A stretch of DNA of 64,000 nt, taken from the NCBI RefSeq assembly GCF_014844055.1, contig NZ_CP062167.1, positions 3,199,501-3,263,500 of the forward strand, read 5' to 3'. The notes under the pieces were generated by a model, which worked only from the letters and a program-made list of their open reading frames with translations, had not been told where the DNA came from and searched no databases. Below, in pieces: positions 52,961 through 61,720 of this stretch (position 1 is the stretch's first letter; each line of letters opens with the position of its first letter). Source of the stretch: Aureimonas sp. OT7 (GTDB lineage: Bacteria > Pseudomonadota > Alphaproteobacteria > Rhizobiales > Rhizobiaceae). Position numbers and translations under genes: made by a program.

Positions 52961-55582
52961 TCAGATGCGATGCAGCGAAGCGCCGAGTCCGATGAAGTCC
53001 CGCTCCCGGCAGGTCAGCACGATCACCTGCATGGAGGCCGCGGCGCGCCCCAGCGCCAGGTGCATGCGCGCCAGACGCTTTTCGTCCGTGTTGACGAGGG
53101 CGTCGTCGAGAATGACGAAGGCCGGATGGCCGGCCTCGCGCAGGATTTCGGCGATGGCGAGCCGGGTAACCACCGCGACCTGCTCCCGCGCGCCATGGGA
53201 GAGCCGGTGGAACGGTTCCTCGATGCCGTTGCGCACGATGCTGCGGACGTCCATCGTGGCATCGTCGAATTCGACGATGCCACCCGGCTGAACGAGACGC
53301 AGATAGGGCGCGACTTTTTCCTTCAACGGGCCGAGCCACCGTTCACGCGCCTCGCTGCGGCATTCCTCCAATGTGGAGTAGAGAAGACGGGAGGCTTCCG
53401 CTTCCACCGACAGGCGCGCCACGCGGCGCTCCGCATGTTCGATCTCGCCTTCCAGCCGTGAAATGCGCTCTTCCAGCGCCGACGCCCCTTCGACCCGAAG
53501 CTCGCCTTCCAGCCCATGCACTTCCTGCGAAAGATCGCGCAGCGTACGAACCAGTTGCTCTCGTGCCCGTCCTGCGCGGTCCAGTTCCAGCCGTGCGACT
53601 TCCGGGTCGGACGTTGCAGCGTCCCGCGCCCGGGCCGCAAGGGCGGCCTCCGTGGCGATCACCTCCCGCTCGGCGGCGGCGACGTCGTCCTGCAGCTTTT
53701 CCAGCGGCTCGGCATCGGTGGCACTTTCGAGGCCGGCATGCGCCTGGGCTGCCCGTGCGACGGCATGTTCGTGCCGGACGTCCGCCCGCACCGCCTGCTC
53801 GGACAAGGCCGCAAGGAAGCCACGGGCGCGGGCCGATGCATCCTCGGCGCTGCGACGCGCAGCCGCGGCCTGCTCTCTCGAAAGCGGCGGCGCAGGCCGA
53901 TCGGACGCCATCTCTCCGCCAACTTGGCCGTGTCGCTTCTCCAGCGATGCGATCTCCAGCTCCAGTGCCGCAAGCCCGGCGGGCGCAAGGCGCGCAATCT
54001 CCGCCGCCGCCTGTCGTCGTTGCGCGGCTTGCTCCTGCGAGCGGTCGTATGATGCGCGGGCCTCGTCGAGGGTTTCGACACCATGGCGCCCGGCGAGCCG
54101 AAGCCAATTGCGCCGCGCCTCGTCCACGCGGCGGACGAATTCTTCCGTCTCACCACCGGCCTTGACGACGATGGCGCCAAATCCCTCGATGTCGAAATGC
54201 GCCGTGCCGGACACGGGCAGGTCCGCACCGAGGGCAACCGCATGGCCGGATGCATCGAGGATGCTCGCCGGCCCGGCCGGCTCGAAGCGGATATGTGCCG
54301 ACGCCGCCGAAAGGCGAATCTCGGCCTCCCGCAATGCGAGGAACGCCGCCTCGATCCGGTCCAGGGCAGCCTTGTCCATCGGCTCGCCATCGCCGGACGG
54401 CTCGCTGCCGGCCTGGATCGCCATGGCGCGCAGCACGGCCTCCCGCCGGCCCCGCAGGTCGGCCAGTGCCGCAGCCAGCCGCTGCACCTCCGCATCGCGG
54501 CTGCGGTGACGTTCGGCCTCTTCCGCCGCCTCTTCGGCGCGGCGAGCTTCCGCTACGGCTGCGTCCGCGGCCTCGACCTGCTCTTTGGCAAGGGATAGCT
54601 TGCCTCGACAGTCCTGCTGCTCCTGTGCCGCCGCCTGCACGGCTTCGATCGCCGCGTCGCGCTCGGCTCGAAGCGCCAGCCGGCGCTCGACCAGTTCCAC
54701 GGCCCGCAACAGGTTTTGTCGCGCCTGATCCACGGCACGCTCCGCCAGCCTGTGCGCCTCCTGCAGCCCGGCCACACGCCGTGCGGTGTTCTGCGCCACG
54801 GCGAGGTCCTTGTCGGCCTTGCCGACGACGTCTTCCAGCTCATAGCGGGCCAGAAGCCGCCTGCGGTCCCCCAGCCGTTCGAGCTTCGCCTCATAGCGCC
54901 GCTTCAGCTCCTCCAGCTCAGCAAGCGAGCGGCGCAGGGCGGCCAGTTCGTCCTCGGCCTGCCGCAGCGGCGAATCCGTACGGACCCGAAGCGTTGCCGT
55001 GAAGAACCTGTCCTGCAGGGCGCGGGCCGCGGCCAGCATGGCCTCGCCCTGACCGCCGCCGATGAAATGCCCCATCTCACCTTCGAGCGATGCCGCCAGC
55101 ATGTTCCGGGCGGCACCGACATCGACGCCCTCCGGCGCCCGCCCCTGCTGAATCCAGAGAAGACCGAAAGCGCCCTGATGCTCGGCCAGTTTTGGAGCCC
55201 CGCGCTGCGGGTGGGAAAAACCGATGAGTTCGGCCAGCCGATCCTCGACGGCGTCACCCTCCAGCCGGCCGCCCGGCCAGGCAAGCTGTGCCTGGGGCCG
55301 CGCCAGAAACGATTTCGTCAAAGTGTAGTCCACCGAGTCGAGGCGAAACTCCACCGCGACTTCCGGCCGTCCGATGCCGTCATAGGGCATGAATTCGCGG
55401 ACCGCGTCCGTCTGCGCCCTGTGGCGGTGGAAGAAGGCCGCGCGCAAGGCCGTGAGCACCGTGGATTTGCCGGCCTCGTTGTCCCCGACGACGATATTGA
55501 GGCCGGCCTCCAGGCCGGCAATCTCCATCTGGCGGATGGAGGCGAAGCTTTCGATGCGTATCGACCTGATCTGCATGGTCAT
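52961..55582 (-). CDS. AAA ATPase, SbcC/YhaN-like
   Basis: An 873-residue SMC-like ATPase. Walker A is GDNEAGKST (33-41) in the pattern LNIVVGDNEAGKSTVLTALR. A long coiled-coil middle rich in Ala, Arg and Glu follows, interrupted near residue 410-480 by a non-helical segment. At the end are the signature-like LSHGAREQVAVVTRLAIAEIL and Walker B FVILDDALVNTDE. This is the architecture of SbcC/Rad50 and of YhaN. Its start overlaps the stop of the phosphoesterase gene by ATGA, so the two proteins are made together and probably form a nuclease-ATPase complex on DNA ends. Confidence 0.88.
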   Translation of the reverse strand: MTMQIRSIRIESFASIRQMEIAGLEAGLNIVVGDNEAGKSTVLTALRAAFFHRHRAQTDAVREFMPYDGIGRPEVAVEFRLDSVDYTLTKSFLARPQAQLAWPGGRLEGDAVEDRLAELIGFSHPQRGAPKLAEHQGAFGLLWIQQGRAPEGVDVGAARNMLAASLEGEMGHFIGGGQGEAMLAAARALQDRFFTATLRVRTDSPLRQAEDELAALRRSLAELEELKRRYEAKLERLGDRRRLLARYELEDVVGKADKDLAVAQNTARRVAGLQEAHRLAERAVDQARQNLLRAVELVERRLALRAERDAAIEAVQAAAQEQQDCRGKLSLAKEQVEAADAAVAEARRAEEAAEEAERHRSRDAEVQRLAAALADLRGRREAVLRAMAIQAGSEPSGDGEPMDKAALDRIEAAFLALREAEIRLSAASAHIRFEPAGPASILDASGHAVALGADLPVSGTAHFDIEGFGAIVVKAGGETEEFVRRVDEARRNWLRLAGRHGVETLDEARASYDRSQEQAAQRRQAAAEIARLAPAGLAALELEIASLEKRHGQVGGEMASDRPAPPLSREQAAAARRSAEDASARARGFLAALSEQAVRADVRHEHAVARAAQAHAGLESATDAEPLEKLQDDVAAAEREVIATEAALAARARDAATSDPEVARLELDRAGRAREQLVRTLRDLSQEVHGLEGELRVEGASALEERISRLEGEIEHAERRVARLSVEAEASRLLYSTLEECRSEARERWLGPLKEKVAPYLRLVQPGGIVEFDDATMDVRSIVRNGIEEPFHRLSHGAREQVAVVTRLAIAEILREAGHPAFVILDDALVNTDEKRLARMHLALGRAAASMQVIVLTCRERDFIGLGASLHRI

Positions 55583-56703
55583 GCGCCGGCCTGCTGCCGG
55601 CGGTGTTCCACATAGGCCAGGCGCAACGCCAGCGCCGCAGCCTCACGCTGCGGGTCGGCCGCATCCTCGGCGCGGGCACGCAGGCGCTCCATGGCGGCGC
55701 GCACGAAACCGGTTATCTCCATCCGTTCGAAATCGGCGGCTTCCGGCCGATCGTAAAGGCCGGCATCGTCGGTGCGCAAGGCAAAGAGCCGCGAGCGCCA
55801 ATAAGACAGCCTGTCCTGCATCGCCATGCGTCCATGCAGGGAAACCGTGCCGGCCAGCTTCAGCGATACGAGACTGCGCAGCGGATCGGCCAGGCGGGCC
55901 ATGGCCTCGTCCAAGGCTTCTGTCGCGTTGTCCACGGAGACCTCTAGCGAGGCCCAGTGCAGCCGGCCGGTATCGAGGCGGCGAACCCTGGCCCCCTCGC
56001 CCGGCATGGCGATCTCCACCAAAGCGGCATGGCCCGGCGCATTGGAGCCGAAGCGATCGGCTTCCGGCGCGCCGCTATAGACGGTGCGCGGCGCGACTTC
56101 CAGGAAGCCGTGCCAGTCGCCGAGGGCCAGATAGTCGAGTTGGGCCGCCTCCGCCCGCCTGTCGGAAATCGGGTTGCCGCTTTCCGCAGCCTCCGGGAGC
56201 CGGTTGGCCACCGCGCCATGGGCCAGCCCGACGCGCGCCGCGCCGGCCGGCGTCTCGGCCTGGTCGAACCAGCCCGTCACATCCTGTCCCTCGTGCCGCC
56301 GGGTCAGGGGCGCGGCCAGAACCGCCAGACGGCCATCGGCCAGCATGGTGACATCCGGTGTATCGGCAATCCGCAGATCCACCGGCACCGCGCCACCGGC
56401 CCGTATCCGCGTCCATACGGACACCGGCAAGGCGGCATCGTGGTTGCCCGGCAGCATGACCCATGGGCCGGGAAAGCCGGCCATGGCGTCGAGCGTGCGG
56501 ACGATGTCTTTGTCGCCGATCGTGTTGTCGTCGAAAGCGTCACCGGCCACCAGTATGGCGGCGCAGCCTTCGTCGCGGGCCAGAGCCGCGATGCGCGCCA
56601 CCACGGCAAACCGCTCTGCCCGCAGTTCGGCCCGGACGTCCGGCTCGAAGCCGCCGAAGGGCTTGCCGATCTGCCAGTCTGCGGTGTGCAGAAACCGAAT
56701 CAT
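55579..56703 (-). CDS. Metallophosphoesterase, SbcD/YhaO-like
   Basis: A 374-residue calcineurin-like phosphoesterase. Motifs are HTADWQIGKPF (the D-x-H site reads D-W-Q), VAGDAFDDN, LPGNHDAA, AHGAV and LGDWHGF. Proteins of this branch often have Gln there, as far as I recall, so the change need not mean loss of activity. With the SbcC-like partner it would form a double-strand break nuclease. I start at ATG 56703 (AAGG six bases upstream); ATG 56733 would add ten residues. The divergent ligD begins 38 bases away. Confidence 0.87.
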   Translation of the reverse strand: MIRFLHTADWQIGKPFGGFEPDVRAELRAERFAVVARIAALARDEGCAAILVAGDAFDDNTIGDKDIVRTLDAMAGFPGPWVMLPGNHDAALPVSVWTRIRAGGAVPVDLRIADTPDVTMLADGRLAVLAAPLTRRHEGQDVTGWFDQAETPAGAARVGLAHGAVANRLPEAAESGNPISDRRAEAAQLDYLALGDWHGFLEVAPRTVYSGAPEADRFGSNAPGHAALVEIAMPGEGARVRRLDTGRLHWASLEVSVDNATEALDEAMARLADPLRSLVSLKLAGTVSLHGRMAMQDRLSYWRSRLFALRTDDAGLYDRPEAADFERMEITGFVRAAMERLRARAEDAADPQREAAALALRLAYVEHRRQQAGA

Positions 56704-56741
56704 GCGGAACCTTTTGGGGTTGCGGGACATCATGAGGGGTA

Positions 56742-59285
56742 ATGTCCGGACCTCTGCAGTTCAACCGGCCGATCGGATTTGAGGCGATGAACGACTCGCT
56801 GCTTTCCCCCTATCGCAAGAAGCGCGACTTCGAGCGCACCAGCGAGCCGACCGGCGGCTCCGCCTCGGCGGATGGCCTTCTCTTTGTGGTTCAGAAGCAT
56901 GACGCCACGCGGCTGCATTACGATTTCCGGGTGGAATGGGACGGCGTCCTGAAAAGCTGGGCGGTGACGCGCGGACCCAGCCTCGACCCTGCGGACAAGC
57001 GTCTGGCGGTCCAGACGGAAGACCATCCGATGGACTACGGGTCTTTCGAAGGCACCATACCCAAGGGCCAGTATGGCGGCGGAACGGTGATGCTGTGGGA
57101 TACCGGCACCTGGGAGCCGGTCGGTGACGCCGCCAGGGGTTTTGCCGACGGCCATATAAAGATGCAGCTTCACGGGACGAAGATGACGGGCCTGTGGGCC
57201 CTCGTCCGCATGAAGCGGCGGCCGGGCGAAAAGCGCGACAACTGGCTGCTGATCAAGGAAAAGGACGATGTCGCCAGCACCAGCCGCGATATCCTGCGCC
57301 TCGACCGAAGTGCGAAGACGGGCCGTACCCTGCACCAGATCGCATCGGGCGCCGCCGCCGGCACATCCTCTGCCGGCAAATCCTCTGCCAGGAAGCCTCC
57401 CGCCCGCAAGGAGAAGCCGGCTGCGTTGCCGGGATTTCGTCCTGTCCAGCTGGCGACGCTCTCCAGTAAGCCGCCGACGAGCGACGCATGGCTGCATGAG
57501 GTGAAATACGACGGCTACCGGATCCTGATCGCGCGGGGCGGAGACAAGGTCCGGCTTTATACGCGCAACGGCAAGGACTGGACCGACAAGTTCGGCGCGC
57601 TGCTACGGCATGTCGAGGCGCTGCCGGCGAAAAGCTTCCTTATCGACGGGGAGGTCGTTGCCTTCGATGGCGCGGGACGAACGGACTTCTCGGCCCTGCA
57701 GGAAGCGTTGACCGATGGCGGGGCGCTGTCGTGCTTCTGCTTCGACCTCCTCGAGCACGACGGAATGGACCTGACCGGCAAGCCGCTGACAGAGCGCAAG
57801 GCCGCTTTGGAAACCCTGATGGCGGGCACGCACGGATCTGCCCTTCACTACAGCCCGCATATCCTGGGCCATGGGGCGGATGTACTCGCCGAATTGTGCA
57901 GCAAGGGCCTGGAGGGTGTCGTCTCGAAGCGCGCCGACGCGCCTTATACCGCTGGCAGGTCCAAAGCGTGGCTGAAATCGAAATGCGGCCGCCGGCAGGA
58001 ATTCGTCATCGGCGGCTATTCCACCTCGGACAAGCCCGGCCGCCCATTCTCGTCCATCCTTGTGGGCGTGCATGAGGGAAAAAGGTTCGTCTATCGCGGC
58101 CGCGTCGGCTCCGGCTTCGACGGCAAGGCCCTCGACGATCTCGCGGAGCGCTTCGCATCCCTGGCGCGCAAGGACAGCCCGTTCGAAGCCGTGCCGGCCG
58201 ACATACGTCGCGGCGCGCATTACCTGGACCCCGCGCTGGTGGCGGAGATCGATTTCGCCGAGCTCACCCGCGAGGGCCATATCCGCCATGGTGTCTACAA
58301 GGGATTGCGCGACGACAAGCCGGCCGCGCGGGTGGTGGAGGAAAAGCCGATGGACGAGGTGAAGCCGCGCGCCAGGGGGCGCAGCAAGGCCGAGGGCAAG
58401 CCCGGCGACGTGGCCGGGGTCCGGCTGACATCGCCGGAGCGGATCGTCTTCGAGGGACAGGGCATCACCAAGCGCGATCTGGCCGAATACTACGTCCTGG
58501 TGGCCGAGCGCATGCTGGTCCATGCGGCCAGACGGCCGCTGTCACTGGTGCGCTGCCCGCAAGGCGGCCAGAAGGCCTGCTTTTTCCAGAAGCACGACAC
58601 GGGCGGATTTCCACCGCAGATGGGACATGTCGATATCCGCGAGAAGGATGGCGCACAGGCCGTCTACCTGTCTCTGGATGGGCTGGGCAGCGTGCTGGCC
58701 GCCGTACAGATGGGCACGATGGAATTTCACATCTGGGGCGCGCATAATGACGATGTGGACAAGCCGGACCGGCTTGTCTTCGACCTCGACCCCGATGAGT
58801 CCCTGGGCTTTTCCGATGTCCGTCAGGCGGCGCTGGATCTGCGCGACAGACTGGCCGATGGCGGGTTGACGAGCTTTCCGATGGTGACGGGCGGCAAGGG
58901 CATCCACCTCGTTCTTCCGCTGGTGCGGCGGCAGGACTGGCAGACGCTGAAGGATTTCGCGCGGGGTTTTGCCGAAGCCGCGGTTCGCGAGGAGCCGGAC
59001 CGCTTCGTGGCGACGATGTCCAAGGCGCGCCGTAAGGGACGCATCTTCATCGACTGGCTGCGCAACGAGCGCGGTTCGACCGCCATCGCCCCCTATTCCA
59101 CGCGCGCCCGCAAGGATGCCCCGGTTGCCACGCCCGTAAGCTGGGACGAACTCGGCGCGCTGACATCCGCAGCGGCGTTCCACCTCGGGGATATGGCCCG
59201 GCGTATCGAACAGGCCGACCCATGGGCCGATTACGCTCTCGTGCGCCAGTCGATTACGCGTCGCATGGTGCGGACATTGTCTTGA
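56742..59285 (+). CDS. ligD: ATP-dependent DNA ligase LigD (three-domain)
   Basis: An 847-residue multifunctional NHEJ ligase. The N-terminal 3'-phosphoesterase domain has VVQKHDATRLHYDFRVEWDG, WAVTRGPSLDP and PKGQYGGGTVMLWD. The ligase domain has the adenylated Lys255 in EVKYDGYRI and the usual motifs to about residue 530. The polymerase-primase domain has CPQGGQKACFFQKH, DLDPDE and the late FIDWLRN segment. The order PE-LIG-POL is that of Pseudomonas-type LigD. No ku gene is in the window. ATG 56787 is an alternative start. It faces the SbcCD-like pair. Confidence 0.93.
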   Translation: MSGPLQFNRPIGFEAMNDSLLSPYRKKRDFERTSEPTGGSASADGLLFVVQKHDATRLHYDFRVEWDGVLKSWAVTRGPSLDPADKRLAVQTEDHPMDYGSFEGTIPKGQYGGGTVMLWDTGTWEPVGDAARGFADGHIKMQLHGTKMTGLWALVRMKRRPGEKRDNWLLIKEKDDVASTSRDILRLDRSAKTGRTLHQIASGAAAGTSSAGKSSARKPPARKEKPAALPGFRPVQLATLSSKPPTSDAWLHEVKYDGYRILIARGGDKVRLYTRNGKDWTDKFGALLRHVEALPAKSFLIDGEVVAFDGAGRTDFSALQEALTDGGALSCFCFDLLEHDGMDLTGKPLTERKAALETLMAGTHGSALHYSPHILGHGADVLAELCSKGLEGVVSKRADAPYTAGRSKAWLKSKCGRRQEFVIGGYSTSDKPGRPFSSILVGVHEGKRFVYRGRVGSGFDGKALDDLAERFASLARKDSPFEAVPADIRRGAHYLDPALVAEIDFAELTREGHIRHGVYKGLRDDKPAARVVEEKPMDEVKPRARGRSKAEGKPGDVAGVRLTSPERIVFEGQGITKRDLAEYYVLVAERMLVHAARRPLSLVRCPQGGQKACFFQKHDTGGFPPQMGHVDIREKDGAQAVYLSLDGLGSVLAAVQMGTMEFHIWGAHNDDVDKPDRLVFDLDPDESLGFSDVRQAALDLRDRLADGGLTSFPMVTGGKGIHLVLPLVRRQDWQTLKDFARGFAEAAVREEPDRFVATMSKARRKGRIFIDWLRNERGSTAIAPYSTRARKDAPVATPVSWDELGALTSAAAFHLGDMARRIEQADPWADYALVRQSITRRMVRTLS

Positions 59286-59337
59286 TTCATCGCGCGTCGT
59301 GACGCACCTTCCCGCCCATGATGGGGAGGCTTCGAGC

Positions 59338-59871
59338 ATGACGATCTATGCCTTGGGCGGCCAGTCGCCCGAGTTGCCGCCGGCGGGCGCGTTCTGGATT
59401 GCGCCGGGCGCGCATGTCATCGGGCGGGTGCGCATAGGCGACGATGTCGGAATATGGTTCGGCAGCGTCCTGCGTGGCGATAATGAGTGGATCGAGGTCG
59501 GCGCCGGCAGCAATGTGCAGGAAAACTGCGTTCTTCATACCGATCCCGGGTTTGCGTTGACGATCGGCACGGGCTGCACCATCGGTCACGGTGCCGTCGT
59601 GCACGGCTGCACCATCGGCGACAATTGCCTGATCGGCATGGGTGCCACCATCCTGAACGGGGCGCGCATCGGCAACAACTGCATCGTCGGGGCCGGCGCG
59701 CTGGTGACCGAGAAGAAAGAGTTTCCGGACAACAGCCTCATCGTCGGTTCTCCGGCGAAGGTGATCCGCACCTTGGACGCCGCCGCTGAAGAAGCGTTGC
59801 GCATGTCCGCTCAGAAATATGTCCAGAACTGGCGGCGCTTTTCCCGCGATCTGCAGCCGGCCGAGGGTTGA
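59338..59871 (+). CDS. Gamma-carbonic-anhydrase-like hexapeptide protein
   Basis: A 177-residue left-handed beta-helix protein. It has repeated hexapeptides (IGRVRIGDDVGIWFGSVLRG, IGTGCTIGHGAVVHGCTIGD, IGMGATILNGARIGNNC) and a C-terminal helix. The three zinc histidines of gamma carbonic anhydrases are represented in VLHTD and GHGAVVHGC. It could be a carbonic anhydrase or a PaaY-like thioesterase. The ATG at 59338 has GGAGG about nine bases upstream. An aminotransferase gene follows three bases after its stop. Confidence 0.86.
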   Translation: MTIYALGGQSPELPPAGAFWIAPGAHVIGRVRIGDDVGIWFGSVLRGDNEWIEVGAGSNVQENCVLHTDPGFALTIGTGCTIGHGAVVHGCTIGDNCLIGMGATILNGARIGNNCIVGAGALVTEKKEFPDNSLIVGSPAKVIRTLDAAAEEALRMSAQKYVQNWRRFSRDLQPAEG

Positions 59872-59874
59872 TCG

Positions 59875-60987
59875 ATGCAGGATTTTCTTACCGACATCGC
59901 GCGCGGACTGCCCGCAACGGTACCTTTCGTCGGGCCGGAAGCACTGGAGCGGCGGCTTGGCCTGCGCTTCAAGGCCCGGATCGGCGCAAACGAAAGCACG
60001 TTCGGCCCGTCTCCGGCCGTCATCGAGGCGATGGGGCGGGCGGCGGCCGAAAGCTGGGCCTATGGCGACCCGGAGCAGTACGAGATCAAGGCCGCCATCG
60101 CCGCGCATCACGGCGTGGAGATCGGCAATGTGGCCGTGGGTGAAGGCGTCGACGGCCTGCTTGGCCTGACGGTGCAACTGACGATCGCGCCGGGCGACCG
60201 GGTGGTGACCTCGCTTGGGGCTTACCCGACCTTCAACTACCACGTTGCGGGGCATGGCGGTCAGCTCGACTTCGTTCCCTATGCGGACGACCGCGAAGAT
60301 CCGGCGGCGTTGCTGGAGCGCGCGCGCGCGGTGCGGCCCAAGCTGCTCTACTTCGCCAACCCCGACAATCCGACAGGCTCGTGGTGGAATGCGCAAACGG
60401 TCGAGCGGCTGATGGACGGCGTTCCGGCCGGAACGCTGCTCGTCCTCGACGAAGCCTATAGCGACCTTGCCCCCGCCGACGCGCTGCCCGCGCTCTTGCC
60501 CTTCCGGGACAATGTGTTGCGCTTCCGCACGTTCTCAAAGGCCTATGGAATGGCCGGCGTACGGGTCGGATACGTGCTCGGCCCGGCGACGCTGATCGCC
60601 GAATTCGACAAGGTGCGAAACCATTTCGGCGTGTCGCGCATGGCGCAGGCCGGGGCGGTGGCCGCATTGGCGGACCAGGCATACCTGCAAAGCACCGTCG
60701 GCAGGATCGTCGCGGCACGCCAGACCCTGTCGGATATCGCGCGGCGCAATGGGCTGACGCCGCTTCCCTCCGCCACCAACTTCGTTGCCATCGACTGCGG
60801 ACGCGACGGCAATTTCGCGCGGCTGATATTGCAGGGTGTGCTGGAACGCGGCATCTTCATCCGTATGCCGGGTGTCGCCCCGCTGGATCGGATGATCCGC
60901 GTGACGGTGGGCACGGAGGAAGAGCTGGCGCTGTTCGAGACCGCCCTTGCGGGCGCTCTCGCCGATGCCCGGGAAAAAGCGGCCTGA
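59875..60987 (+). CDS. HisC-like pyridoxal-phosphate aminotransferase
   Basis: A 370-residue fold-type I aminotransferase. Marks are ARIGANESTFGPSP, DNPTGSWW, LVLDEAYSDL and the PLP Lys in FSKAYGMAGVRVGY. It resembles histidinol-phosphate aminotransferase, but no other his gene is near, so it may act on another amino acid (phenylalanine or cobalamin-type threonine phosphate are known outliers of the group). It begins three bases after the carbonic-anhydrase-like gene. Confidence 0.85.
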   Translation: MQDFLTDIARGLPATVPFVGPEALERRLGLRFKARIGANESTFGPSPAVIEAMGRAAAESWAYGDPEQYEIKAAIAAHHGVEIGNVAVGEGVDGLLGLTVQLTIAPGDRVVTSLGAYPTFNYHVAGHGGQLDFVPYADDREDPAALLERARAVRPKLLYFANPDNPTGSWWNAQTVERLMDGVPAGTLLVLDEAYSDLAPADALPALLPFRDNVLRFRTFSKAYGMAGVRVGYVLGPATLIAEFDKVRNHFGVSRMAQAGAVAALADQAYLQSTVGRIVAARQTLSDIARRNGLTPLPSATNFVAIDCGRDGNFARLILQGVLERGIFIRMPGVAPLDRMIRVTVGTEEELALFETALAGALADAREKAA

Positions 60988-61009
60988 AGGCCCGGATTGG
61001 GAGAGCGCA

Positions 61010-61378
61010 ATGAACATTGTTTCCTCGGTTGCGACCGGTCGCAAACTCCGTATCTGGACGATGGCCCTGTGCCTTGCGTCGGCAGGCGGGGGTGCGTTGG
61101 CGGCCGAGCCGATCGTCGGCAACTGGAAGACGGAAAACGGAACCACCGTGGCGTTCCAGGACTGCGGCGGGGCCTTTTGCGCACGCATCCAGACGGGCGA
61201 GTTCAAGGGCCGCGAGATCGGCCGAATGAGCGGCAAAGGCAATGCCTACACCGGCACGGTCACCGATCCGCGCAGCAACAAAACCTATGAGGGCAGCGCC
61301 ACGATCGCCGGCAATGCGCTGGAACTGAAGGGTTGCGTCGCAAAGGTTTTCTGCCGGTCGCAGCACTGGACGCGCTGA
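61010..61378 (+). CDS. DUF2147 domain secreted protein
   Basis: A 122-residue protein with a signal-peptide-like N-terminus (to GALAAEP). The mature part has GNWKTENGTTVAFQDCGGAF, GREIGRMSGKGNAY and the final RSQHWTR, typical of DUF2147. Three Cys (DCGGAFC, GCVAKVFC) could form disulfides in the periplasm. The start has GGGAGAG six bases upstream; the frame is open from 60947, in the aminotransferase gene. Function unknown. Confidence 0.82.
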   Translation: MNIVSSVATGRKLRIWTMALCLASAGGGALAAEPIVGNWKTENGTTVAFQDCGGAFCARIQTGEFKGREIGRMSGKGNAYTGTVTDPRSNKTYEGSATIAGNALELKGCVAKVFCRSQHWTR

Positions 61379-61409
61379 AACGGACAACAACGGCAACAAC
61401 CTGTGGACG

Positions 61410-61425
61410 TTAACGGCGCGCTAAC
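61410..61425 (+). promoter_or_regulatory. CtrA-like site upstream of the 61513 peptide
   Basis: TTAA, seven bases, CTAAC. This is one base from the CtrA box TTAA-N7-TTAAC. It lies about 90 bases before the next start codon. One mismatch in such a short motif can occur by chance. Confidence 0.3.
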
Positions 61426-61512
61426 CCCGTTTGCCATCCAGGGTCAACAGAGGAGCCATCTCCGGTTAAGCTTGAAACCCTAAGGTAACGCCAACGCAGA
61501 AAGGAAACAGCC

Positions 61513-61677
61513 ATGGTGCTTCGTCTGGCCGTCCTGACCCTTCTTCTGGCCATCTTTGCTTTCGGGTTCTCGACGCTCGTACACAGCAACAACCAGGCAA
61601 AACGGCTCGCCTTCGCGCCGTTTTCAGGCTGCTACGACCAGGGCATGGTCTGCTCGCCGCAGACAGAGGTTCGCTAA
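61513..61677 (+). CDS. 54-residue membrane or secreted peptide
   Basis: This gene is short and easily missed. The product begins MVLRLAVLTLLLAIFAFGFS, a clear hydrophobic segment, then a short polar tail with two Cys (SGCYDQGMVC, six residues between) and ends TEVR. AAGGA lies eight bases before the ATG. It could be a membrane peptide with a disulfide-bonded periplasmic loop, or a secreted peptide. The AMP nucleosidase gene follows 43 bases on. I do not recognise a family. Confidence 0.6.
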   Translation: MVLRLAVLTLLLAIFAFGFSTLVHSNNQAKRLAFAPFSGCYDQGMVCSPQTEVR

Positions 61678-61720
61678 CGGCCGCTTTTCAGGAACGGCCG
61701 GCGCAGGTAAAGGCTTGCGC

